Assembly (NCBI GenBank): GCA_030549175.1
Contig: JAUKUA010000010.1
Location: forward strand, 496,001 to 560,000
Direction of reading: 5' to 3'
DNA length: 64,000 nucleotides
Source: Lasiosphaeris hirsuta
Lineage: Eukaryota; Ascomycota; Sordariomycetes; Sordariales; Lasiosphaeriaceae
This document shows positions 54,280 through 64,000 of the stretch, piece after piece; within the stretch, counting starts at the first letter, position 1; each line of letters begins with the position of its first letter. A program made the position numbers and the translations under genes. The notes under the pieces were generated by a model. It ran no database searches and was not told the DNA's origin. It worked only from the letters and a program-made list of their open reading frames with translations.

Positions 54280-56359
54280 ATGGCGCAACACCAGAAGAAA
54301 AAGGGCAACCGGGATCGTCATACAAGACTTCCCCGCTCCCTGAGCATTGGGGAGGAATCAGAGCTCGAGATCGCCATCTACCGTACGGAGAGGGTCCTGG
54401 ATGCGACTGACCTAGAGCTCCAGCCCGTGACGAAGAAGGTGACCCGTCTGGGTGCACTACCATTGGTGCGCAAGAGGGGACGGACATATGAAGCCGCTGT
54501 CCGCCGTAAGTCAGTCCGTTCAGGAAGAATCTGCGGGAACACTGGCTGATGAAAACGGCTTCCGATCTTGAAACAGAGACTGACGCATTAGCAATTAATG
54601 TCAAGTCAGCCCCGTACCAGTTCAAGCTGATGATAAACGTGGGGGGAGTGAATGTCGCAAATCCCTTGCGACGTAGGGGCCAACAGATGTATTATGTGTC
54701 GCCCCTCCAGGAATGGATCGATGGCGTGTGCATTGCTCGCGACCGAGTGCGCCAATTTGTGGCTCTGCCGTCTGGAACAGGGTGGGCAACACCGCTTCCT
54801 TGTCGGAACAGTTGAAATGAGCTAATAATACTCATAGACACTCGATTGCGAATCAGTTGAAGAGGCTGGAAGATACCGGGGAGATTGAGATCCAGGTGTT
54901 TGCACCGCGCGGGTGAGTCAGTCCTTGAAATTAGGGAATAGTGCAACCGCTCCTGCTGATCCATCCTAGAATCTTCCTCGACGAGCAGAACAGGTTGCGA
55001 TACTACAAAAAGAGACCAACCCCTATTGAAGACACAGGCCACGGCTTTTTTGTGACGATTCGCACCGCCACACGGACAAAGCACGCCGTATATAACCTGA
55101 AGAGCACAGATCCTATTTGGCACCTGAAAGCGTGCATCCAGGATGTCTTGAGTATCTCGGGGCTAAAACAGGAGTTGGCCTTTCTCGGGAAAGATGTATC
55201 GGACCGTGAGTGGCAAGCCCAAAGCACCAACAACCTCCTAACCCCTGTCTTAATAGATAAAACTCTCCTCGAATGCGGAATTGGAAAGGTGCCCAATATC
55301 TCCAATTCTATCTCGACGAGTCTAATCCATCAACTAACGAGGCCGCAGGGATCATCACTTGTGCTGACCACCGCCGGTGACGATCCAACCAAGAAAGCGA
55401 GCGCTAGAGCCGAGGGGGAAGTGATTGAAATGCTGAAAGGAATCGAGAAAGCAAGGGCCAGATTGTGCGACGTGAAAGAAGATCTCAGCGCGGCTGCATC
55501 AACCTATGCTGACATTACAGCGACTGCCAAGACCGAGCTAGAGAAACGAGAGCGGATATGTGAGAGGATGAGGAAGTTGAAGTATGAAATGGAGGCGCTG
55601 AAACTGAAAAAAAGCAAAGCCAAAGCCAAGCAAAAGCTGGGACACGTTAGACCAAAGAAGTACAAACAGGACATTGTTGTCAGGAGACGAATGGATCAAT
55701 CCACATCCGACGCCGAAGACGACTTGGAAGATTACGATTCAACATCCAGCTTGTATCTGGGTGGTGAGAGAAACGGCAGGTCTCGTAGACGAGCATATCA
55801 TCAATACTCTAGCATGGGGGCTATGCCCGCGGCGGCAGCGGTAGGGGCAGCGTTGGACGCTTCGGAAACGTCGGTCAGAACCATCAACGTTGCTCCCGGA
55901 GGACGAATCGCACAGACGGTCGAACGGGACCCTGACCGGCTCATATGGAACAATAAGAAGCCTATTCGGGTATGGCGGGTGAAGATTGTGGATTACGACG
56001 TTGTCAGAGATACATCTGGCTTACTATCGTTACCGCGTCTCAAGGAGCGACCTCAGCGGCGGGAGGGTCCACCATCGTTGGATAAGAGTTTAGATACCAG
56101 CGGGTTGCTCTCAGTGGCGAACAGCGAAGCGAAACAGCCCTCTTCAGTTCCGTTTGGGGTTTTTGCGGGGGAGCACACTCTACCACCCGTGAGACCCGTA
56201 AGTACTGTTCCTACCACCAGCAAGCATAACGGGGTAAATGGTACGGCATCTCGGCAGGCCAGGGTTGAAGCTCGAGCAGTCCGCGCCCGCCGTGAAGCTC
56301 GGCAGCGCGAGGTAGAACGGGAGGCGGATAGTGCGGAATGCCAATGTGGTTGTATGTGA
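54280..56359 (+). CDS. Protein with divergent ubiquitin-like domains
   Basis: Four exons (54280-54505, 54577-54781, 54838-54912, 54970-56359) give 631 residues, frame kept throughout. After a basic N-terminus (MAQHQKKKGNRDRHTRLPRS), exons 2-3 hold a segment (WIDGVCIARDRVRQFVALPS, then NQLKRLEDTGEIEIQVFAPR) that in other fungal proteins follows or separates ubiquitin-like repeats. Residues ~190-270 look like a divergent ubiquitin fold (FFVTIRTATRTKHAVYNLKS, LAFLGKDVSD, DKTLLECGIGKVPNISNS), without a C-terminal Gly-Gly. A long coiled coil follows (KTELEKRERICERMRKLKYE, then Lys-rich), then disordered sequence and a Cys-rich end (ECQCGCM) that could be lipidated or metal-binding. Not expected to be conjugated; possibly a scaffold. 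Function unknown. Confidence 0.72.
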
Positions 56360-56637
56360 TGTGGAGGGACGAGCTGAAGTCGCCGACTTAGGTAGCTTAT
56401 CAAATTCCTCAGTAATACACATAATAATTTTCAAAAGTTTGAGCGAAAGAATATTCTTCGGCTCATCATGTTACCCTGTCTCGAAAATCACCTGTAAACG
56501 GATACCAAGGTAGACTACATAGCTCCAACACCGTACATTGTACAATTTTTCAGAAATTGGTATCCTTGGGCTACAGCCCCACCACTTCGCATTTCAATTG
56601 GTGAGTAACCGATACTAGACCCACTTCATTAAGAAAC

Positions 56638-57377
56638 ATGAAATTTTTGTATGAAACCAATCATGCTGCCAACGAGGATTTGGGGGTCTATGGAGACCAG
56701 ACTGCGGAGAACATTGGGTCAAACTACCAGCAGTACCTGGACAACCCATGGGCCGCGCCGGTTCTCCCCAACCTCGAGACTCCCATCAGCCTTACATTCA
56801 ACGCGCCTCTCAATATTGGAGGGGCTTCAGGCACCGCCGTCAACGTTGTGTTGGAAGAAGAAGACTTGGACATGCACCAGGAAGCCTACAATCTTCACCC
56901 GGCTACAGCCTCAACCACCGACACACTGAGCCCAGAATCCGATGCCGCAGAGACGGCAAAGAACAACATATACTGGTACCATGATGGTGTCAGGAGTCTT
57001 GAAATCGTGGGATCAGCTTTCATATGAGCTATCAGGTCGTGCGTTACTGTCTTAAGTTGACGCCACCGCTCATCCCGGCACCCATCATAACAATGGTATT
57101 TCTGTTTGTTGTTTTCTATTTTCTGTTCCCTTGGGACAACCCCACCCTCAAGGTCATCCGAGTGGCGGGCTCCTCTGCCGTGAACATGGTATCGAAGGCC
57201 ACTTCCCTCGCAGGATACTTGGGCATGCCCGCTACCGGTCCCGGAAGGACGGGCGCCAGTTCGGGCCAAGTTTCGTATAGTCTCAGCGCCACAACGACTT
57301 CTTGTGCAACAACTTTGATAACCGGCTTCGTTGGGGGCTTCTTGAAGGTCGGCTTGGCTCAAGCAAAAGCTAGATAG
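56638..57377 (+). CDS. Two-exon orphan with one membrane helix
   Basis: A frame from ATG 56638 (MKFLYETNHAANEDLGVYGD) and a second frame ending at 57377 fit one gene if 56989-57035 (47 nt, GT-AG) is an intron. The product is then ~230 residues. Exon 1 has an unusual Ala/Gly/Asn-rich segment (LNIGGASGTAVNVVLEEEDL). Exon 2 carries a strong hydrophobic helix (PIITMVFLFVVFYFLFPW) and a Gly/Ser/Thr-rich C-terminus. No family recognised. It is downstream of the ubiquitin-like gene on the same strand and convergent with a HET gene. The join is a guess; the two could be separate or non-coding. Confidence 0.4.
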
Positions 57378-57678
57378 CCTCGAGGTGTAAGCGGGGCATA
57401 TCAGCGAGGTAAAGATAGATTCGGTTATAGGGGGTGCTGCTGAATTTCTTGCCGTGGTTCCTGAGCTCAAAGCAGGGACTGACAGTAAGTACTTCAAGTT
57501 GAAGGTGTCGTAGATAAGGGCTGCATCTTGTCTGGGTGATGGTGGTAATGGTGGATGAAGTTGTCCTCCTTGAACGCTGGACACATGTTCATCGCATGCA
57601 AGACGATATTGGAGTGACCACTCCTCACTAGGCATGCCCCTCACTATAGCATGCCCATTCCGCTATTCTTCTGTTCCA
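57378..57678. other. Short convergent intergenic region
   Basis: Between the 3' ends of the orphan and the HET gene. Nothing recognised. Confidence 0.5.
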
Positions 57679-59670
57679 CTAAACCATATCAACCACCAGC
57701 GCCTCTAGCCCATTCATCCACTCAACTTGTTTTTGCCCATAGCTGTTTTCAAACTTGCCAACCCTCCTGAACTGCTTCGTCGGCATCCACTCTAAAACCA
57801 GGCCCCAGACAAACGAGCCTTGGGCGTCCCACAAGAGGGAAACAACGGCCATCTCACCTGACCTCGGCTCATCTGCATCGAATTTGGCAGTGCCAATCTC
57901 TTTCTTTTCTCCATCACCAACCGCCAGAAGCGGACCGTACATGCCCTTGCCTGCAAACTCAACCCCCTTCTTCACCACGGCCTTAATCCGCAGCGACGCA
58001 CATCTCACCTCGCCAAACGGCGCTTCGTCGGCCGCTAGCGCCACCCAAAAGCCCACCACCTCGGCCTGCCTCAAATTGGCCCCCACCGCGGCAGCGGTCT
58101 CCTCTAGCCACCTTGCCTCAATCAAGCCATCGACGCTGGCCCATGACCAAGACGGCGCGCGGTACCTCGCAGGCCTACGCTTCTTCGCATCATCCGTCCC
58201 CGCGCTATGCACGCTCCAAAGCAGATCAAACAGCAAGCTCCCACTCCACAGCCCGGCCAGGTACTGTTCGCCCGTCACCATCGCATATTGTTCGGCCACG
58301 CCGCCCACGGCCGGAAGCTTATCGTCCTCGTGCGAGATCTGCCGGAGCGTGTACATGAACACGATGCTCAACCAAGCCTGCCTCGCCACCTTTCTCTCCT
58401 GAGCCGACAGCGTGCCCTTGCCCTCGTTCGCCGAGTCATAGATGGCCCTTGGGAGCCGCATCCCCGTGCTGGGCTCGCACAGCGCCCCGCCGATGCTGAC
58501 GACATCGGTCTGGCAGTGGTACTTGAGCGTATCGCGGGCGTAGACAAGGCTCCGCGGCGGCAGCAGCTTCTCCTGCAGCGTCCAACCCCGGTAGGCAATG
58601 GGCTCCAGCTCGTCCCAGTAGGTGCGCGACGCGTCGGCCGCGTCCGTGTCGAGCCGCTTTGCGAGGCACACCACGCCGACGGCGGCGGTGGATGAGCTGC
58701 GGAAGGGAACGCGCGCGTGAGGAATGCGCTGCGGTCGCGGCTTGGAAAGGAAGCCCTCCCATGTGCTAGCCGCGCAGGCCGCGTTCAGCGTGAGGTAGCT
58801 GTCGCGGTAGATGCGCCGCATCTCGCCGAGCTGGCGCACCTTGTCGGCGCCCGAGTCTTGCAGGATGCACAGGGCGTCGATCCATAGGTATTTCTGGCCT
58901 AGGGAGCGAGTTACGGTGATAGCGTCGCGGATGGTGGGTGGGAGGATGGATAGGGGGATGCCGGTGCTGACGTACTTGTCGATGTTGGTCGTCGTCGTCA
59001 TCGGCTGCGGGCCGCCCCAGACGTAGCTCAGGGCGAGATAGGGGGCGCGTTTCGAGCCGCCGGTGAGTGTGATGCGGGGATTGTGCGCATCGGAGCAGTC
59101 GATCACGCGGTCCGGAAGGAGCGTGGTAGCGCTAGGTTGGGGGCAGCTCTCGTGGGAGGTGAGGCATCGGTCTATGCATTCCCGGGCGAGCCGGAAGCTC
59201 TCAGGGGTCGAAAGGTCTGTGATACGGTCCCGCGCCGCGATGAGCTGGGCAGCTGGATTGCCGGCTGTGGTGTACAAGAGGTAGTTCTGTGTGGAGAAGC
59301 CGCAGCACTCGCCTTGGACTTTGACGCTCAGCTCCCTTTCCCCCTGCGGCGTGCAGTCAGACACCTTCTCTCGCCACAATTGAATTGTTACCTTCCCAGC
59401 GGTACACTTTGGGAGGAGGATCAAGCGACACCAGTTGCAGCCCTGCTTCGCAGCCGCTTGAACCGCCTCCCAAGTCGTTGTGTAGGAGAACGGCTTGATG
59501 TGCGGTTGGGTGTCATCTGACGCTGCTGCGGACCCCCACAGCGCCTCCCAACTCCGAGGCGAGAAAACGGTCCCCCAATCGGCCTGACAGACAAGCGATG
59601 CAGGGTCCAGGGGAGTCTCCATGCTTTGCGGAACGTTGGCCGAGTTTGCGTCTAGTAGAGAGTAAAGCAT
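57679..59670 (-). CDS. HET-domain protein
   Basis: Single-exon minus-strand gene of 663 residues. It has the layout of the large fungal HET subfamily: a short Cys-containing N-terminal region (AAKQGCNWCRLILLP), the linker CIDRCLTSHESCP...LLPDRVIDC, then HET motifs YLALSYVWGGPQPM, RSLGQKYLWIDALCILQDSG and MRRIYRDSYLTLNAACA. YRGWTLQEKLLPPRSLVY and the late block ARYRAPSWSWASVDGLIEAR follow. Start at 59670; a second ATG 16 codons later (METPLDPASLV) is equally possible. Complete by motif and length. Role by family: non-self recognition/incompatibility. The upstream flank to 60080 is non-coding. Confidence 0.93.
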   Translation of the reverse strand: MLYSLLDANSANVPQSMETPLDPASLVCQADWGTVFSPRSWEALWGSAAASDDTQPHIKPFSYTTTWEAVQAAAKQGCNWCRLILLPKCTAGKVTIQLWREKVSDCTPQGERELSVKVQGECCGFSTQNYLLYTTAGNPAAQLIAARDRITDLSTPESFRLARECIDRCLTSHESCPQPSATTLLPDRVIDCSDAHNPRITLTGGSKRAPYLALSYVWGGPQPMTTTTNIDKYVSTGIPLSILPPTIRDAITVTRSLGQKYLWIDALCILQDSGADKVRQLGEMRRIYRDSYLTLNAACAASTWEGFLSKPRPQRIPHARVPFRSSSTAAVGVVCLAKRLDTDAADASRTYWDELEPIAYRGWTLQEKLLPPRSLVYARDTLKYHCQTDVVSIGGALCEPSTGMRLPRAIYDSANEGKGTLSAQERKVARQAWLSIVFMYTLRQISHEDDKLPAVGGVAEQYAMVTGEQYLAGLWSGSLLFDLLWSVHSAGTDDAKKRRPARYRAPSWSWASVDGLIEARWLEETAAAVGANLRQAEVVGFWVALAADEAPFGEVRCASLRIKAVVKKGVEFAGKGMYGPLLAVGDGEKKEIGTAKFDADEPRSGEMAVVSLLWDAQGSFVWGLVLEWMPTKQFRRVGKFENSYGQKQVEWMNGLEALVVDMV

Positions 59671-60084
59671 TCGTGGCCGTGTCGACGTTATTCTGTCTGA
59701 GGGCTTGTATACATAACATCGATATTCCCCGCTTCAAGCCTCAACAGCCCAACACTGCCCAACTTTGGTAATCCAAGAGATGCGAGATGCACACGGCAGT
59801 GAAGGGACACCAATGGGAAGAGCTCCCAACCCACCCGAACGACTTTCGTCAACCTAAATCCTGACTTGCGTTGTCAGCAGTGTGAGGGGCAGAACACGTG
59901 CAAGGTGCCGAAGCTGGACGCACGAGCGTGGAACGCATAACAGATGAGAATTGAGCACAATGTCCACCGATTCCAGCCAGAGCCCCTTCCTCAAGTCGTC
60001 TTCGCAGCTCCCATGGGGTTACAGTTAAGGCATGCCAATCTCGCAAAATAGCAGTGTTCTGCAGTTGCCAGCCGTCATAAAAAA
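59671..60084. other. Upstream flank of HET gene
   Basis: No gene recognised; presumed promoter of the minus-strand HET gene. Confidence 0.5.
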
Positions 60085-60165
60085 ATCACTGTGATGGCTG
60101 AGGCTCATTGGCACTCTGGCAGTGCCATGCATCTAGTCAGTTCGCTGACTAGATGAGGACTTCGG
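60085..60165 (+). repeat. Short interspersed repeat, forward copy
   Basis: GTGATGGCTGAGGCTCATTG then CTCTGGCAGTGCCA and CATCTAGTCAGTTCGCTGAC. The same unit forms the outer part of the arms at 38988 and 43520. Confidence 0.75.
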
Positions 60166-60174
60166 AACCCCTGC

Positions 60175-60700
60175 TTATCTGACGCATACATTCACACGTT
60201 TCTCCCCCTGCAACCTCCTAGGCGTATGCACCACACTCCCATCATTCTCGTCCCGACCCAAGTTCGCCTGCGTCGTGCGTCGGCCCTGCTCGATCGCTTC
60301 TTTTAGCTTAGGCGGCTTGGCATCGCGATGGAACGGAGCTTGGGTTGAACCCTCCTCGGAAAAGAATGTACCGAGCTCCATCAACGCAATCGACTTTCCC
60401 AAGCACAAATACTTCTGAGAGCCGAAGCTAATTTCACTCTCCAGGAGCATATCCTCTCTCTTCTTCGGATCCAACTCAAAACCACCGCTCGGGACGGAAG
60501 ATTTCAGTTGCCAATACCAACCATGATGTGGCCTAGCTCTGTACCCTTAGGAACTAAATTCCCATGGAGGATGTCGCCGCCCTTCAGGATCTCTTTGGTC
60601 ATCAAACCAGTAGCTGGGGTCTACAGGCGCAGGTCCTCGCGAATGATGGCTTGGAGGTATTACTCCGCATAAAGCAATGGAAACAAATATAAAGGCAACA
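60175..60700 (-). pseudogene. Cytochrome P450 C-terminal remnant
   Basis: Minus-strand reading from ~60665: a TAA (60662-60660), then YLQAIIREDLRL with the K-helix E-x-x-R, a TAG (60623-60621), then TPATGLMTKEILKGGDILHG and PKGTELGHIMVGIGN. After frame changes near 60510, FELDPKKREDMLLESEISFG and FGSQKYLCLGKSIALMEL give the heme-binding loop with its Cys. The rest of the P450 is absent. Both stops could be CAA/CAG altered by C to T. The fragment is nested between inverse copies of a short repeat (60085-60165 and 60905-60985). Confidence 0.75.
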
Positions 60701-60904
60701 AAATCGCTCCGATGTAGCCACACAAGGGGTCTTCGGAGAAAGCAAAGCAAAGCTAGGGGTATCCTTTACTTCGATTCTTTGTACATCCTGGCAAATATTA
60801 GGCCCTGTTCAGGCCGATTCTGGGCTTTGGCTGGACAACTTGTTTGGTCCCTTGGTGTAAGTTATCGCCTCTCCTTGAGTCTACCCGGCACGTAAATACC
60901 ATTA

Positions 60905-60985
60905 TTTGTCATAAAGAAAGGGGTTCAGGGGTCCTAGGCATTTAACCACAGCGCCAATGAGCCTGAGCCATCAAAGTGACGAAGG
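60905..60985 (-). repeat. Short interspersed repeat, inverse copy
   Basis: AAAGAAAGGGGTTCAGGGGT then GCCAATGAGCCTGAGCCATC; the inverse of the unit at 60085-60165 and closest to 38988-39085. Confidence 0.65.
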
Positions 60986-62485
60986 CTGAATCCTACTAAT
61001 AGGTGTATAAAAGAAAAGGATCCTAGCTCGCAGCCAGATCCACAAGACAGGTCACTCACGCAACCAAAAAAAGCAGTTGAACCCGATCATTCCAATCGCC
61101 ATTCTTCCTACACAACCAACCTGCAAACGTTGGGACAAGAATTGCGCGACTTGCGTGATTCTGACTCTTGAAGCGATGCCAGCCAGCGCCAGCCATTTCT
61201 CTCCGATAGTCCGCGACAGCGTGGTTTCTCCCCAAGCCACGTCAGCATCAGCGCAGCCCTAGCGGAGCACCATCCCTTACCTTATCCCCTATGCCGCGAT
61301 GAATTGTAGTAGAATTCATAGAAAAGCCCTCATTACTACCACCGCACTTCCACCCCCAATTCAGGGGCTAGTTGCAATTGATCCTTCACTACTGTACATA
61401 AGCCTGACATCGAATCCTACATCACTTCCATTGTTTATCCTCATGTCGACAATATAATTCGACTTACGCGAAAGCCTGCGGCTGACCATGACCTAGTCAA
61501 CTCCTTCTTTGTACCGTCAACAATGTTGCATGGCTGATAGTCGGGGTCCTCGGCGTTCTTCCCTTTGGATCTACACCTCAATCTTTTCCTTAGGAGGGAG
61601 ATTTGTGGGAGTTCGAGGCGTGTGAGGGGGTTTTGTAAAGGGCAGGACGGTAATTACATACGTATATTATTGGTCTAGGGGATGAGAAGGTTGATAGCGT
61701 ACATTATTGATTTCCTACATCAATATTAGCAGCTTACAGGGACCGAAAAGATCCAAGTTGAACTTCCACCACCTTGGCGTAAGGCGTTCCGTATCAAAAC
61801 AGATGAGCTTCCTTGTTGTAGATAGCGCAGTCCATCATTTGGAGTGGGAGATTCAACGTCACCCAAAGCCGTCCCCGGATTTCCGAGACTGCCGGAGCCC
61901 ACAAACACCAGCAGCCACTTGCTGGGCAGCGAATTCCTGTCTCGCTATTGGTCGACTTGTGCGCATTATTTGATGACAGTGTCTACTGAGATGCCGGAGG
62001 TGATTCCGAAGATTTGCGTAGCGAATAGATCCCGTTGCCGACGGACGTGAGGGGTGATGTAATACAGTGTTTCTTAGGTGTCGGGATACCGTTTGCAGTA
62101 GTTGTGGCATTGTGAGTCGGTAACTGGTTGCTGCAGTCAAGGGCATCTCTGTTGCTAGACGGTCCGTTAGGTTGTACGGGGACCGAAAGTGGCACAGTGT
62201 GAGAAGAGGGGATACAAGGATTTCATCTACAGTGATCCACATTTGTGCTCGTCTCGTGTTTCCTTGCTCTGTAGTGCCCTGTGACCTCCAACATAAACCG
62301 AGTCAGTGTAGATTGCCGTATGGATACATGTAACCGGTCGGTGGCTGGTTTCAATTCACTGTCTAGGTACCTACCTTGAATCAACCGAAGCTGGGCAACA
62401 ATCGACACATTCATATCGATCGCATTACAATTAACATTCAAGACATTATTAGTCCGGTACCACCTGTCACAACGTAAATCGGTGG
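60986..62485. other. 1.5 kb gene-free stretch
   Basis: Downstream of the ABC transporter gene. Short open frames at 61707-62250 and 62223-62495 on both strands show no recognisable content. Confidence 0.5.
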
Positions 62486-64000
62486 CTAGTTCCAACCGGG
62501 AATGCCCCCCTCAGCTTCCCCCCCAAAGATTATCTGTAGCAGCTCCTCCCTTTCACCGCTCCGCTCAACAAGACTTCTAAAAATGCCGCCACGGATACCC
62601 ATCAGGTTCCGGGGGCTGTCGAACTCAACAACTCTCCCAGCGTCCATGACAATTATGCTGTCAAAGTCAGCCACTGTGCTGAGACGATGGGCGACAACCA
62701 GCAGGGTCGTGGAGTTGCGGCCAAATTCTGACCGCAACGACTTCTGGATCGAGGCGTCCGTCTCCATGTCGATTGCTGACGTCGCCTCATCCATGACTAG
62801 AATCTTGGGCCGCGATAAAACGGCACGGGCTAGGCAGATTAGCTGACGCTGGCCCTGAGACAGGTTGTATCCTCCCGCTGAAACAAAGGTCGACAAGCTA
62901 GGAAACGCGCTCATCTCTTCCTCGGCCGGAAGTATCAGGGCGCCATCGGCATGCCTCTGAACCAGACATGACTTCTCGAGGGCTTCGTACAACTCCATGT
63001 CTTCGTACTGGTTGAATGGGTCAATGTTGGCCCGTAAGCTGCCTGAAAACAAGACGGGATCCTGCGGAATGATGGCAAGCCTGCTCCGCAGGTCTTGCAG
63101 CTTGATCTTGGAGATGTCAATACCGTCGATGCAAATACGCCCGCTGCGTGCCTCCAGGAAGCGGAACAGTGCCAACGACAAGGACGATTTGCCGGCGCCG
63201 GTGCGCCCTACAATACCGACACGCTGGTTGGGAAGGATGGTAAACGAGAGCCCGTCGAGCGAGGGGGGGAGCTCGGGGGCATAGCCTGCAACCAGGTTCT
63301 CGACTTGGAGAAGCCCCTCCGAAGGCCAGGCCGCTGGGACCTCCTTTCCCCCTTGGTCTTCGGTGGCTACGGTAGCGTATTCAACAACACGCTCCACCGC
63401 GCTCATGTCCATCTCCAGGTTGGCACATTGCTTGACAGCTTGCACCATACTGAGGTTGTAACGCAAAACAAGACTCAGGATCAAGCCTGCCGCTGATGCC
63501 GGGATGCTTCCCAGGTGCACTACCACGGCTGCCGTGACGGCCGAGAAGAATGCCACCATGAGAGTGAGACGGAGTGTTATCCAGCTGTTCAACGACGACA
63601 GGTGCCAGGATGCCCGAGCATGGTCATTGATCTTTCTGTGCATCATTCGGATATAGCCTTCGACCAGGCCAAAGGCCCGAATCGTTGCGAGCCCCTGGAT
63701 GCAAGAATCAAGCTGCTCGTAGATGGGGCTTCGTGCTACACTCTCCATTCGCTTGATCTCGCGTGCTCCGGCGAGAAAGACGGACCCCAGGCGTACGCAG
63801 AGGGCTAGAAAGACAATAGCTGGGAGCATTAGTGGTGGGCAGACGAGAGCCGCCGTGGCCGCAATTCCAATCATCTCCAAGCATCTCTGAAGACCAAAGA
63901 GGATATCGAAGCTGAGATCAGTGTCCAGGAGAGACATATCTGCAACAAAGCGGTTTAGGATTCGGCCTTGTGGGACCGTGTCGAACCACCTCATGGGCGC
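62486..64000 (-). CDS. ABCC-type (MRP) ABC transporter, C-terminal part
   Basis: The minus-strand frame enters from the right edge and runs to a stop at 62486 (~505 residues seen). It starts within the second membrane domain at APMRWFDTVPQGRILNRF, continues through several helices (MLPAIVFLALCVRLGSVFLA; LTLMVAFFSAVTAAVVVHLG) and then the second nucleotide-binding domain. Walker A is GRTGAGKSS, the Q-loop IIPQDPVLFSGSLRANIDPF, the signature NLSQGQRQLICLARAVLS, Walker B ILVMDEATSAID with the catalytic Glu, and the H-loop VAHRLSTV. Full-length family members have ~1,400-1,550 residues, so the first half lies outside the window. Likely a membrane exporter of conjugates or drugs; the substrate is not inferable. 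Confidence 0.93.
   Translation of the reverse strand, partial: APMRWFDTVPQGRILNRFVADMSLLDTDLSFDILFGLQRCLEMIGIAATAALVCPPLMLPAIVFLALCVRLGSVFLAGAREIKRMESVARSPIYEQLDSCIQGLATIRAFGLVEGYIRMMHRKINDHARASWHLSSLNSWITLRLTLMVAFFSAVTAAVVVHLGSIPASAAGLILSLVLRYNLSMVQAVKQCANLEMDMSAVERVVEYATVATEDQGGKEVPAAWPSEGLLQVENLVAGYAPELPPSLDGLSFTILPNQRVGIVGRTGAGKSSLSLALFRFLEARSGRICIDGIDISKIKLQDLRSRLAIIPQDPVLFSGSLRANIDPFNQYEDMELYEALEKSCLVQRHADGALILPAEEEMSAFPSLSTFVSAGGYNLSQGQRQLICLARAVLSRPKILVMDEATSAIDMETDASIQKSLRSEFGRNSTTLLVVAHRLSTVADFDSIIVMDAGRVVEFDSPRNLMGIRGGIFRSLVERSGEREELLQIIFGGEAEGGIPGWN

Noticed and set aside
54505..54576. Apparent frameshift in the ubiquitin-like gene
   Set aside because: A 71-nt GTAAGT...CAG intron restores the frame without any lesion.
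1..64000. CRISPR arrays, operons, riboswitches, ribosome binding sites
   Set aside because: The window is eukaryotic; no regular spaced repeats or structured leaders were seen.

Overview
The window comes from a filamentous ascomycete, most likely a Sordariomycete of the Sordariales type (inferred, not searched). The evidence is spliced genes with short 47-99 nt GT-AG introns, PTH11-like rhodopsin-domain proteins, a Zn2Cys6 transcription factor, HET-domain proteins, a Clr5-domain gene, a Tad1-like LINE remnant, and many nonsense codons that look like repeat-induced point mutation (RIP; C to T at CpA). No prokaryotic features, rRNA or convincing tRNA were seen.

Layout. 0.2-3.1 kb: two convergent PTH11-like seven-helix membrane protein genes. 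4.2-6.1 kb: a secreted GMC oxidoreductase. 6.8-7.4 kb: a decayed membrane-protein gene. 8.7-15.3 kb: a compact metabolic group made of an AtuA/DUF4387 fusion enzyme, a divergently transcribed MFS transporter and a Zn2Cys6 regulator. 15.8-20.7 kb: gene fragments (NmrA start, TPR piece, coiled-coil pieces, a frameshifted STAND-type N-terminal gene). 21-22.3 kb: an intact Cys-rich orphan. 22.9-30 kb: two intact HET genes, one with an unusual multi-helix membrane region before its HET domain, separated by small inverted-repeat elements. 31.4 kb: a small conserved fungal gene. 32.4-36.4 kb: a HET remnant, a RIP-altered repeat and a broken HeLo/DUF7580-type gene. 39-43.5 kb: a segment bounded by ~270 bp inverted repeats that holds a caspase-like fragment and an ankyrin pseudogene. 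44.4-45.9 kb: a Clr5 gene with one internal stop. 46.2-48.4 kb: an inverted-repeat element and a LINE ORF1 remnant. 48.5-51.6 kb: a large HET gene. 52.7-57.4 kb: a membrane-protein tail, a small membrane protein, a ubiquitin-like protein gene and a two-exon orphan. 57.7-59.7 kb: a fourth HET gene. 60.2-60.7 kb: a P450 remnant. 62.5-64 kb: the 3' half of an ABCC transporter running off the edge.

How it fits together. From about 15 kb to 60 kb the region looks like an accessory island of allorecognition-type genes (four apparently intact HET genes, plus HET, STAND, TPR, ankyrin, caspase-like and HeLo-like remains) mixed with inverted-repeat elements and C-to-T decay. The 8.7-15.3 kb block looks like a small catabolic or detoxification cluster with its own transporter and regulator. 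Exon joins given here were derived by matching splice signals to reading-frame continuity and have no transcript support.
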